Origin: an uncultured Lutibacter sp.
Lineage (GTDB): Bacteria > Bacteroidota > Bacteroidia > Flavobacteriales > Flavobacteriaceae
Assembly (NCBI RefSeq): GCF_947495725.1
Contig: NZ_CANLZZ010000003.1
Location: forward strand, 490,341-554,340
DNA length: 64,000 nt
Direction: 5' to 3'
The notes beneath the pieces are model-generated. The model made no database searches. It was not told where the DNA came from and was given only the letters and a program-made list of their open reading frames with translations. The position numbers and the translations under genes are program-made. Within the stretch, counting starts at the first letter, position 1. The number at the start of each line of letters is the position of its first letter. Positions 47,864-57,014 of the stretch are shown here, in pieces.

Positions 47864-49684
47864 CTATTTTGGTAATTTCAACTTAAAATCATGCGAACCT
47901 GGTGCAAAATTACTATGAAATGCTTTTGTACCACTTCCCCACTTTTCCCATTCTACTTCAACTCTGTTATCTCCCAAAACAATATTCAGCAATTTTTCTT
48001 TCATAGCTTTGGCAATTGATTTGTACTTTTTATCAAATGCTACATTGTTAATTTCTTGTGGATCATTAGTAATATGATATAAAGCTGGATCTAAATCTTT
48101 ATAATTTGCATTTAAAGCCCATTTCATATTATCGCCGTGTTTAGTGTTAGGACGAGTTTGTATTGAAAACACATATTCGTTAGTACGAATAAATGCACGT
48201 GGACCTGTAACGGCATGACTTTCGCCAATAACATAATCACGAACTGGTCCTTTCCCTTGTACAACCTTTGCTAAATCTAAACCATCTAAATAACTAAATT
48301 CTTCATTTTTTAATTTAGCTCCAGCAGCAGCCAATGCGGTTGGAGCAATATCTACAAACTCTGTAAAATCACTAACAACCTTTCCCGCTGGGAATTTATT
48401 TTTATCAGAAGACACCACTACAATTGGGTTATGACTATCAATATCCCACGGAGTAAATTTAGAAATAGCACCATGCTCATTCAATTTCCAACCGTGATCT
48501 CCATGAACATAAATAACCATCCATTCTTGTTTGTTCGACTCGCTATATTTTATAAAAGTATCTACAGCATCACCTATTAATTTATCTCCATAAGCACAAA
48601 AAGCAAAATAATCTTGAATCATAGTTTGTTTGTCTTTATCACTATAATTATTAGTGAAATTCCTATCAACTACTTTTTTCATTTGCTTTGCCATTGCGGT
48701 ATATTCTTCATCGCTAAGCTCTGGAACTTTATATTTGTGTTGCTTAAAACGCTCTCTATAATCGGCAGGTGGAAGCACTGGTGTGTGTGGAAAATCATAC
48801 CCAATATGACAAAATACAGGTTTAGAAGAGTTGATTCCTTTGTAAGTTAAAGAACCAACTGAAAAAGGTTTGTCTGCATTATTTAAATAATCTTGAAATA
48901 CAGAAGTATAATAACCATCACGAGTTTTCCCAGCCTTGCGTGCACTTACACCTCCAATAATCATTCCCATATCAAAAGTAGCTTTCTTTTTACCTTTAAT
49001 TTTACGCAACAAATCGTACTTTTTCACAGTAGCCTCCGCAGTTCCTTTCTTTTGAAAACCCATATCTTCAATTTCAGTAGAAATGTATTCGCGTTCACCA
49101 TTATCATTAACTATAAAAGAATAATTTTTTGGCGTTTTTAGTTTATTTCCGTTTACCTCTTTTAGCCAATCACTTCCCCACGCAGTTAAATTTTCTCTTG
49201 CTAAAGTTCTAAAATCTATATCTGTTTGATAAATAGCGTATGGCTTGGTTTTTCCATCTTTTAATGTTTTAATACGTACACCTAGTTTACCTACATGAAA
49301 AGTTTGATAACCTAATTTTACCATTTGCTCTGGCAAGGTAGGTTTTGAATGTTCTAATGTATTATTGTGGTATTCAAACTCGTAAATTCCAGATCGAAAA
49401 GGGTAACGCCCGTAATGCATAGAAGCACGAGATGGCGCACAACCCTGAGCCTGACAATAGGTATTAATAAAAGTAGTTCCCATTTCAGCCAACTTGTCAA
49501 TTTCTGGAGATTCAACATAACCCAATTCACTCATTTCATTTCCAGTTATCATTTTATTGAATGAACGCACTGCATCATAACGATGATCGTCTGTTAAAAT
49601 ATAAAGTACGTTTGGTTGCTGAGCAATAGCTTTTCCAACAAATAGAAAGCTTAGGATTATTAATGTTGTTTTTATTGTTTTCAT
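47864..49684 (-). CDS. Formylglycine-dependent sulfatase, family S1
   Basis: 606 aa with a cleavable signal peptide (to AIAQ, about residue 22). Active-site start NVLYILTDDHRYDAVRSF, sulfatase signature CAPSRASMHYGRYPFR with C82 as the formylglycine residue, HVGKLGV in place of the common GKWHLG motif, IGYDFPHTPVLPPADYRERF, VIYVHGDHGWKLNEHG, and a C-terminal subdomain with KEKLLNIVLGDNRVEVEWEKWG. All expected catalytic positions seem filled. The different wording of the CxPSR region shows it is a different subfamily from the sulfatase at 13446. First gene of a two-gene unit with the beta-galactosidase. Confidence 0.92.
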   Translation of the reverse strand: MKTIKTTLIILSFLFVGKAIAQQPNVLYILTDDHRYDAVRSFNKMITGNEMSELGYVESPEIDKLAEMGTTFINTYCQAQGCAPSRASMHYGRYPFRSGIYEFEYHNNTLEHSKPTLPEQMVKLGYQTFHVGKLGVRIKTLKDGKTKPYAIYQTDIDFRTLARENLTAWGSDWLKEVNGNKLKTPKNYSFIVNDNGEREYISTEIEDMGFQKKGTAEATVKKYDLLRKIKGKKKATFDMGMIIGGVSARKAGKTRDGYYTSVFQDYLNNADKPFSVGSLTYKGINSSKPVFCHIGYDFPHTPVLPPADYRERFKQHKYKVPELSDEEYTAMAKQMKKVVDRNFTNNYSDKDKQTMIQDYFAFCAYGDKLIGDAVDTFIKYSESNKQEWMVIYVHGDHGWKLNEHGAISKFTPWDIDSHNPIVVVSSDKNKFPAGKVVSDFTEFVDIAPTALAAAGAKLKNEEFSYLDGLDLAKVVQGKGPVRDYVIGESHAVTGPRAFIRTNEYVFSIQTRPNTKHGDNMKWALNANYKDLDPALYHITNDPQEINNVAFDKKYKSIAKAMKEKLLNIVLGDNRVEVEWEKWGSGTKAFHSNFAPGSHDFKLKLPK

Positions 49685-50007
49685 ATATATCTTTAATTTT
49701 TTTAAATATTATCATTTACTATTGCAGAATTCTCTAACAATATTACTAGTTATTCTTAACTAAAAGTTGTTCTAATTTTTTAATTGAAGTAATAAATGGT
49801 TTATTTCCTTGGCAATGGGTAGCTTCATAGTCTACATACAATGTTATTAAGTTATTGGAAAGATTTACTACATTTAGTCTCAACACAAATTTAATGGTAT
49901 AAAAGACATCTATTGACTTCAATTGGTTTAAAAACGGAAAATTAACCGAAAAATTAACGGTTAATTTTGTTGGTATTCTTAAGAAAGAATTTCATATTTT
50001 TACAGCT
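49685..50007. promoter_or_regulatory. Divergent control region between sulfatase and regulator
   Basis: 323 nt, no gene seen. Minus strand: TAAATTTG near 49879 is a candidate -7 box for the sulfatase/GH2 unit. Plus strand: TAATTTTG at 49962-49969 is a candidate -7 box for the regulator and lies within the right arm of the inverted repeat reported separately. Confidence 0.4.
49938..49968. promoter_or_regulatory. 11-bp perfect inverted repeat, candidate operator
   Basis: AAAATTAACCG (49938-49948) and CGGTTAATTTT (49958-49968) with a 9-nt spacer, centred about 55 nt before the regulator ATG. Its right arm overlaps the regulator's TAnnTTTG box. No T-run sufficient for a terminator beyond the arm itself. 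Confidence 0.5.
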
Positions 50008-51198
50008 ATGAGCAACCATCTTAACACAGATAAGATAAAGGAGTACTTACAGAAAATTTGTTCTTCTCCTGAATTTGTAAAATCTACTCGCTACACCCAA
50101 TTGTTGAAATTTTTAACCGAACAAGCTCTTAAAAATGTTCATGTGAAAGAGCAAACTATTGGTATGGATTTGTTTAAAAAAAATTACAACCCCATAAAAG
50201 ATGATGGTAAAGTTCGTGTGTACATGTTTAACCTACGTAAGAAATTAAAAACCTATTATTCTGAAATTGGTAAAGAAGACATTATTGTTTTTGTGCTAAA
50301 AAAAGGCTCATACGACATTGAATTTTCAGACCAAAAAACAAACCTTGAACAAAACCCTAAAACAGAAAAAAAAGCCTCTACAATTCAGCAAAAAAGAAAT
50401 TTTTATAAACCTTTAAGCTACGTATTAGCTTCAGTTTTGTCATTTGTTTTTATAGCACTTGCTTATCAATTGTTCAACACAAAAGAAGTTTATTGCTGGG
50501 AACCATTTGTAGCTAAAAATACAACAAACACTGTTGTACTTGCTGACCAAGTAATTATGAATAAACCTAAAGAACCTAATGGCAAACTTTATACAAACTT
50601 TGAAGTTAACAGCGCTATTGACTTTATTAACTTCAACAAAAAACATCCTGAAGATTCCTTAGCGCTTTCAAATTACACATTTTTTACAAAAGCAATTCCT
50701 TATTCTTTAATTGGCTTAACTCAATTCTTTTCTGAATATAACACTTCATTAACACCTCAAAACGAAAGTGAATTAAAATATGATGTTGTTAAAAGAGGAA
50801 ATATTATTTATTTAGGGCAGCCCAAAACTATGAGTTTATCCAAAGAAATTTTCCTTAAAAACAGTAATTTTTTTGAATGTAATCCTAATTATTTTACAAG
50901 TTCTAAAAATGGAAAGTTAAGAACTTACAAACCTAAATACGGCGATAATATTCGTATGGAATATGCAATGGTGTCTTATTTACAATTAAACAGTGGTCAT
51001 AAAGCGCTTTATTTTGCTTCCAATCATGACATTGGTGTAATGGCAACAGTTGCACATTTTACAAACCTAGATTTACTTGAAAAATTTTACAAAAAACTCC
51101 CTTCAAAAGATTCATATTTTAATGCTTTATTTAAAGTTGAAGGTTTAAACCGTTTAGATACCAATTGTGAATTGGTTGAGCTAGAAATTATTGAATAA
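50008..51198 (+). CDS. Membrane-bound winged-helix regulator
   Basis: 396 aa. Residues about 5-110 match the winged-helix domain seen in TolB- and TPR-type regulators, with the wording RYTQLLKFLTEQALKN, KEQTIGMDLFKKNYNPIKDDGKVRVYMFNLRKKLKTYY and a final beta-hairpin VFVLKKGSYDIEF. A basic linker leads to one transmembrane helix (LSYVLASVLSFVFIALAYQLF, about 135-157). The remaining 240 residues would be periplasmic; I recognise no known fold there. This is a CadC-like one-component layout: outside sensor, inside DNA-binding domain. Divergent position next to the sulfatase/GH2 genes suggests it controls them and itself through the inverted repeat in its promoter. Function is inferred. Confidence 0.7.
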   Translation: MSNHLNTDKIKEYLQKICSSPEFVKSTRYTQLLKFLTEQALKNVHVKEQTIGMDLFKKNYNPIKDDGKVRVYMFNLRKKLKTYYSEIGKEDIIVFVLKKGSYDIEFSDQKTNLEQNPKTEKKASTIQQKRNFYKPLSYVLASVLSFVFIALAYQLFNTKEVYCWEPFVAKNTTNTVVLADQVIMNKPKEPNGKLYTNFEVNSAIDFINFNKKHPEDSLALSNYTFFTKAIPYSLIGLTQFFSEYNTSLTPQNESELKYDVVKRGNIIYLGQPKTMSLSKEIFLKNSNFFECNPNYFTSSKNGKLRTYKPKYGDNIRMEYAMVSYLQLNSGHKALYFASNHDIGVMATVAHFTNLDLLEKFYKKLPSKDSYFNALFKVEGLNRLDTNCELVELEIIE

Positions 51199-51250
51199 TC
51201 AACTATACATCTCCTCGTATTAATTTTATTTACAAAAGTTTAAACAACCT

Positions 51251-52250
51251 TTAAAGTTTCAAAAACTTATTAATCTTATTTTTAATTTGAATAATATATA
51301 CACCCGAATTGAATTTAGAAACATCTATAGTATAATTTTTTATAAGTTCCTAAATCCAACACATTACCCAATAAATCATAAATTATATATGGTGTATTAT
51401 TTTCAATAAAACTCAATGAAATGTTGTTACTCGAAGGGTTAGGATATACAACTAATTTATCATTTTTTTCAATCTGTTTAGAAATAAATCCTTCACACTT
51501 TTTACTTGAAAAAACCTCCAATTTATCACCGGGATTAACATCAACTTCAAAATTATTTAGGTTCGAATTCATTACAAAAGATCCATTAATTGATACGCTA
51601 TATGGTGCAGTACCGGTTTTCATACTTATAGAAGCCTTGTTTGATTTAACAGCTACCTTACCTGAAATAGTTAAAGCCTTTTTTATTTCAAGATTAAAAC
51701 AACTTTCATAACAATTGTTTGGAACGGAAATACAAAACTTGTAATTCCCTGCATTCAAATTTTCAATTAAAATCTCATCCGAAAAGCTATACTCAATATC
51801 ATTTAAATATAATTTATAATTGTTGGTTGTTTTTGCTTTTATTTCCAATTTTCCATTATTTTGGTTAGAATAGATTTCTCCAATTGTTTTAATCGAAAAA
51901 TTATCATTTCCCCATTCTTCTTTTACAATAATTTTAGTAAAATCATATGCTTCTACTTCATAATCCAAATTATGTGTACCAATATCTGAAACCCATTCTG
52001 GCCCTGTATGATTTGCAACCCATTCTGCTTTTATTTCTGCTGCCTTTTTTGTTAATATCTTTTCTTCCTCTTCTGAAAATGCACTAGGCGGTCTGATATT
52101 AGGAATATTATCAGGAATACAATCACGAATAATTGAAGTTTCATCAATTTTAACGGTATAGTTGTTTTAGGATTGAAAACATTATTAATTTGAGTGGAAA
52201 CCGCTCCACCAATTCTTGAAGTTAATAATAAATTATCGCCAAAATTTCTA
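51251..52250 (-). pseudogene. Broken gene for a type IX-secreted protein (C-terminal part)
   Basis: The longest intact piece (to 51968) ends with a type A sorting-domain start KLVVYPNPSSNNISLSF, then derails after GTYKK in a six-A run (51336-51341). Removing one A restores NYTIDVSKFNSGVYIIQIKN, the expected C-terminal signal, to the stop at 51251. Upstream, PPSAFSEEEEK is in frame, but a second frameshift near 52160 separates it from RNFGDNLLLTSRIGG and INNVFNPKTT. The 5' end merges directly into the SusC remnant. The preserved part has two immunoglobulin-like-looking stretches. Cargo identity is unknown. Confidence 0.75.
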
Positions 52251-52632
52251 GAGCAACTGCTCCAGTAACTTCTTTTTTGGTTAGAGAGCCATAACCTATT
52301 ACCACAACTTCCTCTAAGCTTTCAAAATTTGAAATAAGTTTAACATTATGAGTTGAACCCGTTACTTTAATAGTTTGATCTGTCATACCTAAATAACTAA
52401 ATACAAGGTAATCGCCAACTTTAGCGGAAATAGTATAGTTTCCATCAAAATCCGTTGCTACTCCATTACTTGTATTTTTTACAATAACTGAAACGCCCGG
52501 AATAGGCATTCCATCATCAGAGCCTGTAACAACCCCTTTAACCTTCATTTCTTGTGCTTGTAAATTAGTTGTAAAACACAACAAAAATAGTAAACATGGT
52601 AAGAGTGAATTTCCCCATGTTTTTTACGCCAT
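52251..52632 (-). pseudogene. SusC-like TonB-dependent receptor, N-terminal remnant
   Basis: The start ATG (52630-52632) is followed by GCG and then TAA, after which the frame reads KTWGNSLLPCLLFLL...LQAQEM, a normal SusC signal peptide; an original AAA codon probably became TAA. Next come the carboxypeptidase-regulatory-like domain (VKGVVTGSDDGMPIPGVSV, ATDFDGNYTISAKVGDYLVFSYLGM) and the start of the plug (VVVIGYGSLTKKEVTGAVA). It stops there: about 900 residues of plug and barrel are absent and unrelated sequence follows. Cannot be functional. Confidence 0.88.
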
Positions 52633-53222
52633 TAATACATTTTTAAATTCATTTAATTTGGTTTAGTTTACATTTTATTTAGTTCTTGTTATTCTATAAT
52701 TATATTTGTTTTTTTTATTAATTTTTATTCCTAAAACTGACTCAAGTCACATAAAATCTAAAATTTGCTGTTTAAAAACATTTCAACTTTTTATGTAAAA
52801 CTAGAATAGGAAATCAGCAGAATTAGGATAATATTTAAATATTTATTTTTGATCATTTTCAAACAAAATTATAGCCGTTAATTTTATTCAAAGTTTCAAT
52901 GTTTAACTCACTTTTATGTTTTTATTAGATTTAAAAATGTTCGTCTGAGTATAAAAATCCCTTTGTCAATAGGCTAAATCAAAAAATTGTAGATTGTTTA
53001 AGTATATCTTATATAGATTTATTATAATCTTTAAAATGTTTATTATAATTCTCTCTTTTTTAGATATTCACTTTTATAAAACGCTTCTTTGTTTATATAA
53101 AAAACAGAAAGCCTAAAGAGTGATTCTCTTTAGGCTTTTCTTTCCAAACTTAATTTCAAATAATATTCTTTGCTCTTCCTTATTTTTTTATCTTTTGAGC
53201 TTCTTTGTATAAATTCATTATT
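52633..53222. other. Intergenic region
   Basis: 590 nt, A/T-rich. Apart from the terminator at 53108-53138 I see no gene and no convincing repeat or promoter. It probably held control signals of the lost SusC gene. Confidence 0.5.
53108..53138 (-). terminator. Terminator of the SusCD-thioredoxin operon
   Basis: Stem AAAGCCTAAAGAG / CTCTTTAGGCTTT with a short loop; on the minus strand it is followed by CTGTTTTTT. It lies about 85 nt after the last gene of the operon. Confidence 0.85.
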
Positions 53223-54428
53223 CTATAAGCTCTGAATTGCTGACTTTAATTTTGAAACTGATGGATGATCATTAACTCCTCCAGCTTTTGCATTTTCATC
53301 AAAGAATATATTGAAACTGTTTAAAGCTTTTTCTTTATCATTTCCATGTAGATAAAGTTTTGCCAACATTAGATTTCCCATAATGATACCGGTTTCTTTA
53401 TCAGCAGCAAAACTAATAGCTTTTTTTGTAAAATCATTTACAATCTCACTAGATGAAGATAGCTTTGGCGAATTCAAAATTTCATCGCAAATTCCATGAT
53501 AATTATAAATATATTGCTCTTTACCTTTTAATAATTCTGCATTTTTTATTTTAGAATCATACCATGTTTGTAACTGATTATTTGCTAAGTAATAGGTATA
53601 TTGAAAACTTTTCTTTAAAGCTTCAACATCACCTAAATCAAATTTTTTATTGCAGCTTTCTACCTCAGTATTCAATGCTTCCAAACTTTCACATTTTTTA
53701 GCAAATTCATTCAAATATCCATAAATTGGACTTGTAAAAATACTACCATACTCAAAAGGTTCTAATAGCTCTTTCAATTTGTGTTTGTTTTCTAATAAGT
53801 AGTTGTATTCCTTACTATTATACGCGAAATTGGCTCCAGAAATTATATAAAACTGCTCCTTATTCATATATTCACTTAGAGAGGTTTTAGCAATAATTTC
53901 ACGAGAAACATTTTGCATTTTATCACGATCTCCTTCTCTTTTTAAGCCCTTTAAATAAGTTATTAAAAAATCATAATCTCTGTTACCATTATTATACTTT
54001 TCTGTTAATGCTGATATTCTCAGGCTTGGATCTAAAGCTGTTTTTGCCCCTGTAATTAATTCTTCAGCTTTCATTCCTCCAAGTAATTTTTGAACTTCAT
54101 TACCGTTTGAATCAATAAATAGTAACGTAGGATAGGCTTGTACTCCATATTTTTTATTCAAGGCAATTCCTTCCCCTTTTTCCATATCCATTTTAACATT
54201 CACAAAATTCTTATTGAAGTAATCTCCTACTTTTTCTTGTGTAAAAATGTTTTTTGCAAGCCATTTACAAGGACCACACCATGTTGTATAGCAATCCATA
54301 AAGATTAACTTATTCTCTTTTTTTGCTTTTTCCAAAGCTTCATCAAATGTTCCGTGCTCAAATTCTATTCCTTGTGAAAATACATTGCCACTTACAAAAA
54401 TTGCAATTAGAATAAATATTTTTTTCAT
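53223..54428 (-). CDS. Secreted thioredoxin-fold protein
   Basis: 401 aa with a signal peptide (to VFSQ, about residue 19). Residues about 25-130 are a thioredoxin domain with active site TTWCGPCKW and the cis-Pro segment VQAYPTLLFID. The C-terminal 260 residues are helical (possibly TPR-like: MLAKLYLHGNDKEKALNSFNIFF) without a recognised family. It is expected to act in the periplasm on disulfides. Last gene of the operon, 27 nt after the TlpA-like gene; two thioredoxin-fold proteins behind a SusCD pair suggest redox handling linked to the imported ligand or the receptor. Confidence 0.85.
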   Translation of the reverse strand: MKKIFILIAIFVSGNVFSQGIEFEHGTFDEALEKAKKENKLIFMDCYTTWCGPCKWLAKNIFTQEKVGDYFNKNFVNVKMDMEKGEGIALNKKYGVQAYPTLLFIDSNGNEVQKLLGGMKAEELITGAKTALDPSLRISALTEKYNNGNRDYDFLITYLKGLKREGDRDKMQNVSREIIAKTSLSEYMNKEQFYIISGANFAYNSKEYNYLLENKHKLKELLEPFEYGSIFTSPIYGYLNEFAKKCESLEALNTEVESCNKKFDLGDVEALKKSFQYTYYLANNQLQTWYDSKIKNAELLKGKEQYIYNYHGICDEILNSPKLSSSSEIVNDFTKKAISFAADKETGIIMGNLMLAKLYLHGNDKEKALNSFNIFFDENAKAGGVNDHPSVSKLKSAIQSL

Positions 54429-54455
54429 TTTGTTTATTTTCAGTATTAATTAAAC

Positions 54456-55526
54456 TTATTTTAAAAACTTCTTTAATTCCTCTGTTAAATTATTTGAGTA
54501 ATGATGTTTATAAACAATTTCACCTTCAGGTGAAATTAAAATTAAATGAGGAATTGCCGTAATTGCATAAGTATCTGAAACATTTGTTTCATCATCAATT
54601 AATTGAGTCCATGGTAATTGATGTTTTTTTACAGCTTCAACCCATTTATCCTTGTTAATATCGGTACTTACACTTAAAATTGATAATTCGTCTTCATCGT
54701 ATTCAGCTCTAATTTCCTTTAGCTCTGGAAAACCAGCTATACAAGGTCCACACCAGTAGGCCCAAAAGTCTATTAATAAGAAACTTCCTCTGTATGATTT
54801 TAATGAAACCTTTTTATTTTCAAATGAATTTAAAGTGAATATTGGAGCTTCTTGGCCAACAGCTACTTTTTCTAAATTGTCTTTTCTTTTAATTAATTGT
54901 TTTAAATAAAAGTTATTATGAATTGAAGTATCAAAACTTGTTAGAATGGTATTTAATGTAGGTAAATCTGCTGCCCAATAAAACTTGTAAACGATAGCCG
55001 CTAATGATTGACTTTTTGAATTTTCTTTAATTGCGGCTAATAAATTTACCCCATAGTTTGATTTAAATTCAGCTTCATCTTTAGATAAATCTTTTTTGTA
55101 TTGAATTGTTTTCATTTTTGAATACCCTAAAACTTCATCTAATTTTTGAAATTCTTTGTGTAGGTTGCTTCCTTCAACAACAAGTTTATCATCACCAAAA
55201 GATAAATTATATGTTCCAGGTCCAGTAAAAATTTCAGCGCTAAATCGTTTATCATTTAGTGAAATATTGAAATTCCTAAGCACTTGAACTGTGTCAAGAT
55301 TAAATGTGTTGTTAGTTATATCAACCTCTTTTTCAATGGTTAATCTCTTTGACTCTTCCATCGTTTTAACTAGTTGATATGGATAAACCACTACCTTTCC
55401 ACTTTGTCCATCCAGAAGTTTTAAATTGAATGTACAACCTGTAACCTTTTTATTTACTTTTTGTTTGCAAGATTGAAGCAATAACATCCCACATAACAAT
55501 ACTAATATTGTTTTGTAATTTTTCAT
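54456..55526 (-). CDS. TlpA-like thiol-disulfide oxidoreductase lipoprotein
   Basis: 356 aa from ATG at 55526 (TTG nine codons upstream rejected because the ATG begins the lipoprotein signal MKNYKTILVLLCGMLLLQSC). Lipid-anchored. Residues about 30-130 resemble the DUF4369 domain common before Bacteroidetes thioredoxins. The C-terminal AhpC/TSA-Redoxin domain (about 220-356) shows VGQEAPIFTLNSFENKKVSLKSYRG, the active site FWAYWCGPCIAGFPEL and AITAIPHLILISPEG with cis-Pro. Probably reduces or isomerises disulfides in the cell envelope. Lies between susD and the second thioredoxin gene. Confidence 0.88.
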   Translation of the reverse strand: MKNYKTILVLLCGMLLLQSCKQKVNKKVTGCTFNLKLLDGQSGKVVVYPYQLVKTMEESKRLTIEKEVDITNNTFNLDTVQVLRNFNISLNDKRFSAEIFTGPGTYNLSFGDDKLVVEGSNLHKEFQKLDEVLGYSKMKTIQYKKDLSKDEAEFKSNYGVNLLAAIKENSKSQSLAAIVYKFYWAADLPTLNTILTSFDTSIHNNFYLKQLIKRKDNLEKVAVGQEAPIFTLNSFENKKVSLKSYRGSFLLIDFWAYWCGPCIAGFPELKEIRAEYDEDELSILSVSTDINKDKWVEAVKKHQLPWTQLIDDETNVSDTYAITAIPHLILISPEGEIVYKHHYSNNLTEELKKFLK

Positions 55527-55588
55527 TTTAAGTAAGTTTGAAAAGCTTCTCAATAGAAATATTGAGAAGCTTTGAATTGTATTAGTTT

Positions 55589-57004
55589 TTAATCTCTATT
55601 GTTTTCACCAATTTCTGGATTCTGTAAAATATACTTTGAGGCAATTGGTAATGCCCAATTTTTACTTCCTGCTGGCAATGTATAAGTACTACCATTATAA
55701 GTGTGAACAAGATCTATTTTAGATGAATCATAAACGTTGTATCTTTTTAAGTCGAAATAGCGATGTCCTTTCATAACCAGTTCAATTCTTCTTTCTTTTT
55801 TTACTAAATTTAAAACTACATCTTGATCTATTTCTGCTAAAGGTTCAAAAGTTCCTGTATCCATCCTTTTTTCACGTAGTGTATTTAAATCATCTATAGC
55901 TAAAGAAACATTATTTAATCTTGCGTTACATTCGGCTCTTGTAAGTAACATTTCAGGTACCGATGGTCCAATAGGTTTAAAATTTCTTACAAACCCCATT
56001 GTATAAATACTTTCTGTTCCTGATACTCCAAAAAGAAATGGCCCTCCAAATTGTCTTCTTCGTTGATCGTTTACAGCTAATAAACTCAAATAATCATCAG
56101 ATGCTATTAAAAAATTATATGTTGAATTAGAAGATTTACTCCATATTATTTCAGGATCATCCTGTGCAAGGCTAGGTGGATTTGCAATTCCTGGAAAAAA
56201 CCAATCTGCGTATGAATTAAAATCAACAAGCGTATTTGATAATAACAAAGCTTCATTGGCTGCATCACGAGCATCTTCAAAATTACCCATATACAAATAA
56301 ACTCGAGCTAAAAGACTGTAAACCCCAGCTTTTGAAGGTCTATGAATTAACTCAGGTAAATTCGGTAAATAATCCAAAGCTTCATTTAAATCACTAAGAA
56401 TAACATCATAAACTTCTTGTACTGAGGCACGCGGATACTGAACGCCAGATAATTCTGTTCCTAACCTTAATGGTACTCCTGAATCTTCATTTGCTGTTGC
56501 AGGGTTGTAGTGCACTCCATATAAATTAACTAAAGAAAAGTAAGCAAATGCTCTGTGTGCATGAGCCTCAGCTTTTAAAGCCATTTGTTCATCTAAAGTT
56601 CCACCAACCGCATTTAAAATATCTTCTATAATAATATTTGTAACGTATATTTGACCATATAATGCTTGCCAATCTCCATCTTCTTGAGCATCGGTATAAA
56701 TATTATCATTTTGTGTGAAAATATTTGTTGAAATACTACCATCAGGATAAAAACTCGAAAGATTTTCTGTAATCATTACATCGTCACTAGCCAACTCAGT
56801 ATTAGAATAGGAATTTTCAAAACCTGGAGATATAACTTGTAAACCCTGTGTGTTCCCAAATTTTTCAGTTTGATCTAACAATAATCTGTAATCATTAACT
56901 TTTTTTGGAATAATCCTTCCTTTTGGTTCTATGTCTAAAAATTCTTCTCTGTTACAAGAAAACACTATAAATGAAAGACAAAGTATATATATAATATTTT
57001 TCAT
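55589..57004 (-). CDS. SusD/RagB-family outer-membrane lipoprotein
   Basis: 471 aa from ATG at 57004 (another ATG three codons upstream is possible). Lipoprotein signal IIYILCLSFIVFSC then NREEFLDIEPKGRIIPKKVNDY, the usual SusD start. The helical core has AHAHRAFAYFSLVNLYGVHYNP, YPRASVQEVYDVILSDLNEAL, SKAGVYSLLARVYLYMGNFEDARDAA and, at the C-terminus, ERRIELVMKGHRYFDLKRYNV. It is the lid over the SusC channel and captures ligand at the surface. It begins immediately after the SusC stop codon, consistent with tight coupling. Substrate class cannot be told. Confidence 0.95.
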   Translation of the reverse strand: MKNIIYILCLSFIVFSCNREEFLDIEPKGRIIPKKVNDYRLLLDQTEKFGNTQGLQVISPGFENSYSNTELASDDVMITENLSSFYPDGSISTNIFTQNDNIYTDAQEDGDWQALYGQIYVTNIIIEDILNAVGGTLDEQMALKAEAHAHRAFAYFSLVNLYGVHYNPATANEDSGVPLRLGTELSGVQYPRASVQEVYDVILSDLNEALDYLPNLPELIHRPSKAGVYSLLARVYLYMGNFEDARDAANEALLLSNTLVDFNSYADWFFPGIANPPSLAQDDPEIIWSKSSNSTYNFLIASDDYLSLLAVNDQRRRQFGGPFLFGVSGTESIYTMGFVRNFKPIGPSVPEMLLTRAECNARLNNVSLAIDDLNTLREKRMDTGTFEPLAEIDQDVVLNLVKKERRIELVMKGHRYFDLKRYNVYDSSKIDLVHTYNGSTYTLPAGSKNWALPIASKYILQNPEIGENNRD

Positions 57005-57014
57005 AATTAACATT

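Noticed and set aside
52222..52250. ALEILAIIYY tail as the natural end of a small SusC-like protein
   Set aside because: These residues come from reading foreign sequence in the wrong frame after the deletion joint; the other frame continues as the cargo protein remnant.
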